From the NCBI GenBank assembly GCA_024231905.1, contig JAAEQC010000178.1, forward strand, positions 1-64,000: DNA of 64,000 bases. The letters are read 5' to 3'. The stretch comes from a bacterium (GTDB lineage: Bacteria; Krumholzibacteriota; Krumholzibacteriia; LZORAL124-64-63). Position 1 is the first letter of the stretch. Each line of letters begins with the position of its first letter. Below are positions 58,128 to 64,000 of the stretch, in pieces. The notes under the pieces are model-generated. The model made no database searches. It was not told the DNA's origin and was given only the letters and a program-made list of their open reading frames with translations. The position numbers and the translations under genes are program-made.

Positions 58128-60131
58128 ATGTGGAAGAACAGTCACGGACGGGCGAAGTGCGCCATGCGGATCTGGGAGGCGGTCGGAGCGGTGGTCCTGG
58201 CTTGCGGCCTGCTGGCGGCGATGGCAGGGATCGCGCCGGCCCGCGAGTCGGCGGTCACGTCGATCGGCCCCGCGGTGACGATCTACGCCATCGACGCTGT
58301 CCTGGACCCGGCGGTGGGCCGCCTCGAGGCTACCGCCCGGATCGCCGTACCGACGACGGTCGCCGGTCCCGGGGACACGCTCCACGTGGACGTCGGCGCG
58401 GCCGGCACGGGCGCCGACGGAGCCGCCAAACTGACCATCGACGAGATCCGCCTGGTCGGCGGTGCGCGCATCGAAGCGCGGCCGAACGCCGATGGCGACC
58501 TGGCCATCGCGCTCCCGACGGAAGCGACCGGCCCGGTACTGGAGCTGCGCTACAGCATGTCCCTGGAGGACGCTGACCGCGAACGTTTCGGCTACTACCT
58601 CTTCATGGGCGTGGACTCCGGAAACTGTTGGTACCCCCTGGTGAGCGGGCCCGGTGGTGAGCGCACGCGCTTCCACGACTTCCACACGACCCTCGAGTAT
58701 CCGGAAGGTTGGGCGGCCATGGTCTCAGGCGAGCCCATAAATGACGCGCTCGCGGACACCGGCCTGCGCGAGACCTACCGGGCCCGCCACGTGGAGGGCT
58801 GCGCCTTGGTCCTGGGCGAGGGATTCGTGCGTCGTACCATCGAGCGCGGCGGGATCGTGGTGACGGCCTTCTCGTCGCCCGATGTGGCCGACGACTTCCA
58901 GGTGGCCGCCGAGCACACGGCCCGGGCGGCCGCCTGGTACGAGAGCACCTACGGCTTCTTCCCGGCGCCCCATATCGGGGTCATCCAGGGCCATCCGCGC
59001 TGGGGGGGCGGATATCCCCTGCCGCAGATGTTCATGGTCCACCTGGCGTCCCTGAAGCCGGATTTCCTGCGCTGGATCACGGCCCACGAACTGGGCCATT
59101 ACTACTGGGGGCTCCATGTCCTCGACGAAGGCGACCGCCTGGGCTGGCTCACCCTCGCCAACGGCATCTGGGCCGATCAACTCTACATGGCTGACATGCT
59201 GGGTGTCGATCCGGCCGAGCAGTGGCGGTCCCGCCGCTACGGCGACTGGATGGTCGACTACCTGCGGGCCGTGGCCGAGAACCGCGAGGAGGAACTGGGT
59301 CTGGACCGCGCGGTGGTGGCGGAACTCGACTTCGACTACAACTCCCTCGTACGCCACGGCAAGGGCGCCACGGGACTCTATCTCCAGGCTTCCCTGCTGG
59401 GTCGCGACGCGTTCCTGGAGTTCCAGCGCGGCCTGCTCCACGACTATGGCTACCGGCCCCTGCCCGAGGACGAGTTCGTCGACCGCCTGGTGGCCGCCGG
59501 CGCGCACGAAGCGCGGGAGTTCTTCGTCGCCTGGAAGCGGGGCGACGCGCGGATCGGTCTCCAGGTGGAGGGCGTGAACGATTCCACCGTTACCGTCGCC
59601 CGGACCGGTCATGTGCCTTACCCCATCGACGTCGAGATCGTCGGACCGGCGGGCGACGTGGTCTGCCGCACCCTGGCCGCCGGCGAGTCGCGCGTCGTGA
59701 TCCCCGTGACCGGTCCGCGTCCGCTGGACATCCGGTTGGACCCGGCGGGTGTCGTACCCATGGCCGACAGCGGTCATCCGGGCATGCGGGGCGTCCGCGT
59801 GGAGGCCCTGGACCGGGCGGGCCCCACGGCCCCCTTCCTGGCCGCGGCCCGCCTCCAGCTCGACAACCACCCGGACGACCACCGCACCCGGTATCTCCTG
59901 GTCGCCCGCCTGCATGACCTGGCTTGCCACAGGGAGGCCGTCCGTTGGGGCCGCCCGGCGCGACTTCCGGTCGCCCGCTACGATTGCGCGGCCGTCATCT
60001 ACGCCGCCCGGTCCCTGGCCCGGCTCGGCGAGTACGCCACGGCCTGGCGTCATCTGGACGCGTGTCACGAGCCTGCCGTCGAGTTCGGACTGGAAGGGCT
60101 CTGGGAGAGGGCCCGGGCGGAACTGCCTTGA
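58128..60131 (+). CDS. M1-like aminopeptidase-fold protein with altered third metal ligand
   Basis: A 667-aa protein. An N-terminal membrane or signal helix (VVLACGLLAAMAGIAPA) is followed by an M1-like beta-sandwich, then a gluzincin-type domain with AHELGHYYWG (His320, Glu321, His324). In M1 enzymes the sequence WLNEGFA supplies the third zinc ligand 18-19 residues later; here it reads WLTLANGI (residues 340-347) with no Glu at that site. The C-terminal ~150 residues are helical and may include TPR-like parts. It is likely periplasmic. It may be inactive or use another acidic residue such as those at ~333-337. An internal ATG at 58164 is a possible start. Confidence 0.72.
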   Translation: MWKNSHGRAKCAMRIWEAVGAVVLACGLLAAMAGIAPARESAVTSIGPAVTIYAIDAVLDPAVGRLEATARIAVPTTVAGPGDTLHVDVGAAGTGADGAAKLTIDEIRLVGGARIEARPNADGDLAIALPTEATGPVLELRYSMSLEDADRERFGYYLFMGVDSGNCWYPLVSGPGGERTRFHDFHTTLEYPEGWAAMVSGEPINDALADTGLRETYRARHVEGCALVLGEGFVRRTIERGGIVVTAFSSPDVADDFQVAAEHTARAAAWYESTYGFFPAPHIGVIQGHPRWGGGYPLPQMFMVHLASLKPDFLRWITAHELGHYYWGLHVLDEGDRLGWLTLANGIWADQLYMADMLGVDPAEQWRSRRYGDWMVDYLRAVAENREEELGLDRAVVAELDFDYNSLVRHGKGATGLYLQASLLGRDAFLEFQRGLLHDYGYRPLPEDEFVDRLVAAGAHEAREFFVAWKRGDARIGLQVEGVNDSTVTVARTGHVPYPIDVEIVGPAGDVVCRTLAAGESRVVIPVTGPRPLDIRLDPAGVVPMADSGHPGMRGVRVEALDRAGPTAPFLAAARLQLDNHPDDHRTRYLLVARLHDLACHREAVRWGRPARLPVARYDCAAVIYAARSLARLGEYATAWRHLDACHEPAVEFGLEGLWERARAELP

Positions 60132-60168
60132 ACGGAGGCCACGGCGATGACCAGGGCCAGAAGAGGAT

Positions 60169-60197
60169 GGGGGCCAGCGCGGTATGCGCCGGCCCCC
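60169..60197. terminator. GC-rich stem between convergent genes
   Basis: GGGGGCC (60169-60175) pairs with GGCCCCC (60191-60197), with GCGC/GCGC inside. It sits between the M1-like and MBL genes that face each other, and could end both transcripts. There is no T-run. Confidence 0.5.
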
Positions 60198-60214
60198 GAT
60201 CACGTCCGCGGCGA

Positions 60215-61654
60215 TCAGTTCGCCAATTCACTGCCCCGGATCCTCGCCAGCGCGTCCGTGCCACTGGTATTATCCGGATTCAGTTCCACCGACTTCTCGT
60301 AGTTGGCGATGGCCCCTTCGCGGTCGCCGGTGGCCAGGAGGGCTTCGCCGAGGCTGTCGTAGGTGTTCCAGGACTCGGGATACATTTCCACGTTGGCCTG
60401 CAGCAACCTGGCCGCCTGCTCCGGCTGCTCCTGGTTGAGGAACCGATAGCCGAGCTGGTTGATGGCAGCCTCCACGAAGAAGTACTTGGGTGAAGCGGCT
60501 GATTTCTGGTCGACGACGGCGCGGATCTCCGCCTCGTCGGCGCCGTTCTCGATCAACGCGTAGAGGGCCTGGGCCCCCGACTCCATGCCCGTCATGCAGC
60601 ACCAGATCTCCAGGGCGGTGCCGGCATTGGTCCATTCGGCGAAGCCCGGGCTTTCGGCCAGGTGGGGGAAGCGGTCGGCCAGGCGGTTCTCGGCCTGCAG
60701 ATCCTCGACCCGGCCTCCGGCGGCGGCCTTCTGCTCGGCAGCATTCCAAAGAGCCTCCACGTAGCGCACGCGCGCTTCGGCGCCCGCATGGCTCAGTTCA
60801 CCGTTCCAGTGACCGGGCAGCAGGGTGTGGTACTCGTCCTTCCGGTCCAGCAGATGGTTCCAGTTCTTCATCCACCTGGGGAAGTCATGCGCGATGCCGC
60901 TGCGGGCCGAGAAGGAGGCCAGGCAGCCGGGCGTGTCGGTGAGCCAGACGTCGGCCATGGTGTCACCGGTCAGCAGCAGGCCGTGCTTGGGAATCAGGAC
61001 CGCGATGTCGCTGGCCGTGTGCATGCCGCCGATGTAGAACATCTCCACCGTGACGTCGCCGAGATCCAGTTCCATGCGGTCCGCGAATACCCTCGTGGGT
61101 GGCGGGGGCGGTGCGTTGTCCGCCTGGGCGTTGGCCAGGAGCAGACGGGCAAGGATCAGGTCCTCGTCCCGGCGTGCTCTCTCCGGGGCGTCCGCGGCCA
61201 TGGCGGCAATCTCAGTCTCCAGTTCCGAGATACGGGTCGTGCGCCAGCGGATGGTGCGTTCCCGGTCCGCCGGATCGCGTTGCATGTTCTCGGGCACCAG
61301 TTCGTGCCCGACGATGGTGCAATCGGCGTAGACCGCATTGCCTCCGGTGTGGTCGCCATGCTCGTGGGTGTTGATGAGGAACGTGAAGTCGTCGCGACCC
61401 AGCTCGCGGGCGATGGCGGACCGAAGTTCGCGGTCCACCTCAGGAACGCCGAAGGTGTCGATCACGAGGATGCCCCGCGAGGTGGGTACGGCCACGACGG
61501 CTGTGGAGGAGATGTGGTCGCCGATCCAAAGCCGGATGGCGCCGGACTCGAATTTTTCTACGTGCAGGGGAAGACCGGCCACGGTCTTGGCGAAGGCGCT
61601 TCCAGTACAGAGGAACAGGATCAGGAGGACCAGGGGCAGGACTCGGGATTTCAT
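60215..61654 (-). CDS. secreted MBL-fold metallo-hydrolase with C-terminal TPR-like region
   Basis: A 479-aa protein with a signal peptide (VLPLVLLILFLCTGSAFA). The metallo-beta-lactamase site is NTHEHGDHTGG, with a second site in GMHTASDIAVLIPKHGLLLTGD and GHWNGELSHAG. The last ~110 residues (FFVEAAINQLGYRFLNQEQPEQA to TYDSLGEALLATGDREGA) are two TPR units. It probably hydrolyses a small ester, phosphoester or lactone outside the cytoplasm. The TPR tail suggests binding of a partner. Confidence 0.85.
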   Translation of the reverse strand: MKSRVLPLVLLILFLCTGSAFAKTVAGLPLHVEKFESGAIRLWIGDHISSTAVVAVPTSRGILVIDTFGVPEVDRELRSAIARELGRDDFTFLINTHEHGDHTGGNAVYADCTIVGHELVPENMQRDPADRERTIRWRTTRISELETEIAAMAADAPERARRDEDLILARLLLANAQADNAPPPPPTRVFADRMELDLGDVTVEMFYIGGMHTASDIAVLIPKHGLLLTGDTMADVWLTDTPGCLASFSARSGIAHDFPRWMKNWNHLLDRKDEYHTLLPGHWNGELSHAGAEARVRYVEALWNAAEQKAAAGGRVEDLQAENRLADRFPHLAESPGFAEWTNAGTALEIWCCMTGMESGAQALYALIENGADEAEIRAVVDQKSAASPKYFFVEAAINQLGYRFLNQEQPEQAARLLQANVEMYPESWNTYDSLGEALLATGDREGAIANYEKSVELNPDNTSGTDALARIRGSELAN

Positions 61655-61804
61655 GTCGAACTCCTTTCCGACGGGCGAATATCACCCGCCGGGGCGCCGG
61701 CAAATTTGCTGGAGAGGTGGGACTGCAGGGCCGAGGATGGTTACGCAGGTGGCGATAATTGGGTTTCATTGGCCGGGTGGGGCCCGGCCCAGGTTCCAAG
61801 CCGG

Positions 61805-62440
61805 TTACCGGAGATATGCTGCCTCGGACCGCTCGATCTCGTCCCCGCCGCGCAAGGCGAGGACGTGGCAGAAGGCGGCGTCGGCAGGCGTCGCGACCTC
61901 CATGGTGACGGAGGCGCCTGCTTCCAGCCGCGCCAACTCCTCGAGATCCGCCGAGAAGACCACGACCGTGTAGGCGTCCGCTTCGGCCACGGTGGGCCAA
62001 CTCAGACGGTGATCGCCGGAGTCCAGAACCTCGACCACGCAGGGAAAGGGCGCCGCCGTCTCGTCGCCTCCGCGCAGGACCGGGTCCGAACCGGGAATCC
62101 ACGGATCCTTGTCCACCAGCGTCAATCCCACCGCCACCAGGAGCACGGCGGCGGCGGCTGCCACGGTCCTCACCCGAAAGGGGGTCCAGAAGTGGGGCTG
62201 CGGCCTGACGACGTTCGTGCTTGTGCCGTGGATCTCCTGCTCCAGGGCCGCATCCAGGCGGGTCCGGGCGTCGGGCAGATCGGACGTGGTCGGTGGGTCG
62301 GTCGGGTCCAGGAACGAGTCCAGCGCAGCGAGCAGGGCCTGGCAGCGCGGGCAAGCCGCCGCGTGAACCGCTCGGGGATCATCGGCGGAAAGGCCCCGCA
62401 GATCACCCAGTTCCTCCACCGAGGGGCAATGCTCAGTCAT
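61805..62440 (-). CDS. zinc-binding anti-sigma factor, membrane anchored
   Basis: A 211-aa protein with an N-terminal ZAS-type motif (CPSVEEL, then HAAACPRC), a membrane helix (VRTVAAAAAVLLVAVGLTL, residues ~88-107) and a periplasmic beta-rich tail. It overlaps the sigma-factor gene by eight bases (ATGACTGA type) and would hold the sigma factor inactive until an envelope signal is sensed. The signal is not known. Confidence 0.8.
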   Translation of the reverse strand: MTEHCPSVEELGDLRGLSADDPRAVHAAACPRCQALLAALDSFLDPTDPPTTSDLPDARTRLDAALEQEIHGTSTNVVRPQPHFWTPFRVRTVAAAAAVLLVAVGLTLVDKDPWIPGSDPVLRGGDETAAPFPCVVEVLDSGDHRLSWPTVAEADAYTVVVFSADLEELARLEAGASVTMEVATPADAAFCHVLALRGGDEIERSEAAYLR

Positions 62441-63041
62441 CTTCCATTCCGCCTTCCTTGCGATCCCTTGCGACCAGGGCAGCTCGGAGCCGTCGCCGAG
62501 CCCGTTGCAGGACGCCCCTGGCGCCTGATGTCTCCTCGATGCCCAGGACCCGCGTGATCTCGTCCACCGGCATCTTCTCGAAGCAGCGGAGCCACAGGGC
62601 CTGCTGTTCCACAGGGTCGAGGCTGGCCTGGATCAGATCCCGCAAGGCTTCCTCGTCCAGGCGCTCTTCCAGGTTCCGGTCCGGCGGAGCCTGGGGGGCG
62701 GACCGCTCGGCCGGGTCGGCCTCTTCGTCCACCAGCAGGGCCGGTCGCCTCAGTTCGCTGAGACAGCGGTTCCGCGTGATGGTGAAGATCCAGGAGCCGA
62801 ACTGCGACCGACCCTCGAACGAATCAAGGTTCCGGTACGCGCTGATCAGGACTTCCTGGGCCATGTCCAGAGCCCGCTCGCGGTCGCGGACGTAGCGCAG
62901 GCACCAGACATAGACCCGGTCGCGGTAGCGTCCAAGCAGAGTCGAGGCGGCGTGGCGGCCCGCATCGCTGTCGGCGTCCGCGAGGGCTTGCCGTAGCAGA
63001 TCCAGGTCGTCTTGGGGTCGGTGCTCGACTCTGGCATCCAT
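62433..63041 (-). CDS. ECF-type RNA polymerase sigma factor
   Basis: A 202-aa extracytoplasmic-function sigma factor. Region 2 includes LLGRYRDRVYVWCLRYVRDRE and AQEVLISAYRNLDSFEGRS. After an acidic linker, region 4 includes PVEQQALWLRCFEKMPVDEIT and GARGVLQRARRRLRAAL, the DNA-binding helix-turn-helix. It forms a pair with the anti-sigma factor encoded next. It lies 106 bases downstream of the CHAT-domain gene on the same strand, so it is part of that unit or transcribed from a promoter in between. Confidence 0.92.
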   Translation of the reverse strand: MDARVEHRPQDDLDLLRQALADADSDAGRHAASTLLGRYRDRVYVWCLRYVRDRERALDMAQEVLISAYRNLDSFEGRSQFGSWIFTITRNRCLSELRRPALLVDEEADPAERSAPQAPPDRNLEERLDEEALRDLIQASLDPVEQQALWLRCFEKMPVDEITRVLGIEETSGARGVLQRARRRLRAALVARDRKEGGMEDD

Positions 63042-63147
63042 GGTTTGAGACGCATTCCGGGGAAAAAGATCACGGCGTGACTCCAAATCGTGCCGAGTAT
63101 ACCAGAGGGTTTCCGAAAATGCAGGATGTGCCGGTTGGCGTCGGCGA

Positions 63148-64000
63148 TCAATCGGGTTGGGACAGAGCCGCGCGGGAACTCCTGCGCAGAAGGAGGATCC
63201 CGACCACAACCACCAGGCCGCCCGTCAGGAAGAGCATGGGGGCCGTCCAGTCCCGTCGGACGTGGAGTTCGATGGTGGCGGCGCCATCCCCGACCACCAC
63301 GAAACCCGCCCAGTGGAAGGGGTGGGCCGTGGCGGGCTCGTGGCGTACGGCGCGTTGGGCGGAAGCCAGGGCGGTGGCCACGTCGCGACCGGCGGCGAGC
63401 TCCGTATAGAACCGCTCCATGAGCACAGAGGTGGCGGCGTCCGGCACGCGCCACAGGCTGGCTACGACCGCCGGTACGCCTGCACCGAGGAAGGCCCCGG
63501 TCAGGCCGATCACGCCTTCGCCGGAAAGGACACGCCCGGTTCCGGTCTCGCAGGCCGAGAGCACCGCCAAGTGCGCCGACAGGTCCAACTGGGCGACTTG
63601 TTCGGCGCGGAGTCGTCCCGCGGGCGCTTCCGGATCCAGCACGATCTCCGAGTACCAGGGCCGCTGATCGTCGGCCCGGGCGTGGGCGGCCAGGTGCAGG
63701 AGCGCATAGGGCGCCAGGTCCTCCGGCGCCACGGCGGCGGCCAGTTTCAGATCAACGTCCCGGTAGTCGTGGGCCAGGCGCCGGACTTCCCTGGCGGCGC
63801 CGGGCAGGGCACGCCCATCCGGGGTCGCCACAGCGGCGTAAGCCAACATGCCCCGGGCGGACCGTCCAGGGTCATCGCCGGAGCGCAGTCGACCCAGGAT
63901 CGCTGCCGAGGGCACCCGGACCCATGCCACGGGTACAGCCGGATCTCCCCGGGGGATCAGCGCGGCCAGGGGTACGAGATTGAGGACGCCGTCCGGTGCG
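63148..64000 (-). CDS. CHAT-domain (caspase-like) protein, 5' end outside the window
   Basis: At least 284 codons, open to the right edge. The C-terminal CHAT peptidase domain is clear: LLHLAAHARADDQRPWYSEI with the catalytic His, VLSACETGTGRVLSGEGVIG with the catalytic Cys, then GAGVPAVVASLWRVPDAATS. A single C-terminal membrane helix (MLFLTGGLVVVVGILLL) and a short Arg-rich tail follow, so the domain is anchored. The N-terminal part (PDGVLNLVPLAALIPRG) agrees with a TPR-CHAT protein. Downstream are the ECF sigma factor and its anti-sigma factor. Confidence 0.87.
   Translation of the reverse strand, partial: APDGVLNLVPLAALIPRGDPAVPVAWVRVPSAAILGRLRSGDDPGRSARGMLAYAAVATPDGRALPGAAREVRRLAHDYRDVDLKLAAAVAPEDLAPYALLHLAAHARADDQRPWYSEIVLDPEAPAGRLRAEQVAQLDLSAHLAVLSACETGTGRVLSGEGVIGLTGAFLGAGVPAVVASLWRVPDAATSVLMERFYTELAAGRDVATALASAQRAVRHEPATAHPFHWAGFVVVGDGAATIELHVRRDWTAPMLFLTGGLVVVVGILLLRRSSRAALSQPD

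Noticed and set aside
1..64000. tRNA, rRNA, riboswitch or intact transposase genes
   Set aside because: I found no cloverleaf-like CCA-ended segments, conserved rRNA blocks, known riboswitch cores or DDE/serine recombinase motifs.

Overview
The window is clearly GC-rich and gene-dense. It has no tRNA, rRNA, CRISPR array or intact insertion sequence that I can see. Three secreted proteins (starting at 37188, 40838 and 49648) end in an FlgD-Ig/type-IX-like domain with a PNPFNP-type motif followed by a W-x-G-R-D segment. This, the DUF11 surface proteins, the OmpA-type outer-membrane protein and the strongly GC-biased codons suggest a Gram-negative member of the FCB superphylum, perhaps a candidate phylum such as Krumholzibacteriota or Eisenbacteria. 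The lineage is an inference, not a database match.

Layout. 0-3.6 kb: a PadR regulator and a CPBP membrane protease lie between two copies of a ~100-bp direct repeat; the second copy contains the 3' end of an SpmA-SpmB fusion gene and the first carries a decayed copy of that end. 3.6-6.4 kb: a membrane glycosyltransferase with TPRs and a DUF2797 protein. 6.6-9.0 kb: a tightly coupled three-gene cassette (80-aa Cys-cluster peptide, LpxL-like acyltransferase, M50 metalloprotease) that looks like an unusual RiPP pathway. 9.4-13.8 kb: two Smr proteins, a pteridine-reductase-like SDR, a GroES-like protein, an internally deleted thiol peroxidase, a cation/proton antiporter and an ACT protein. 13.9-18.7 kb: an arsenic-resistance island, with acr3 divergent from arsR-permease-thioredoxin-thioredoxin-ccdA-arsF across a palindromic operator.

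18.7-29.1 kb: a five-gene minus-strand operon of DUF11 surface proteins around a ~1950-residue outer-membrane protein with DUF11, SdrD-B-like, OmpA-like and C-terminal beta-barrel parts. 29.3-31.8 kb: a membrane protein, two coupled GNATs and a broken secreted protein. 31.8-36.9 kb: a probable operon of an ankyrin/tetraheme cytochrome fusion, an M19 dipeptidase and an S9 peptidase. 37.2-43.3 kb: a YCF48-type propeller, YihY, OsmC and an M6 metalloprotease. 43.7-47.2 kb: a nucleoside deaminase next to a PqqD / HprK-like kinase / signal-peptidase-like / nucleotidyltransferase cassette, the second peptide-modification-like locus. 47.2-60 kb: secreted propellers, glycosylasparaginase, EamA and YfcC transporters, a DUF4097 solenoid, a methyltransferase and an M1-like protein. 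60.2-64 kb: an MBL-TPR hydrolase, then an anti-sigma/ECF sigma pair downstream of a CHAT-domain protein that runs off the right edge.

The points most worth following are the Cys-peptide/acyltransferase/M50 cassette, the PqqD-HprK cassette without a visible precursor, the DUF11/OmpA surface operon, the ankyrin-cytochrome fusion, and a C-terminal W-G-S-[VL]-K-x-x-Y-R tag found on one intact and two broken secreted proteins. Many long antisense reading frames are artefacts of GC-rich codon use and are left out.
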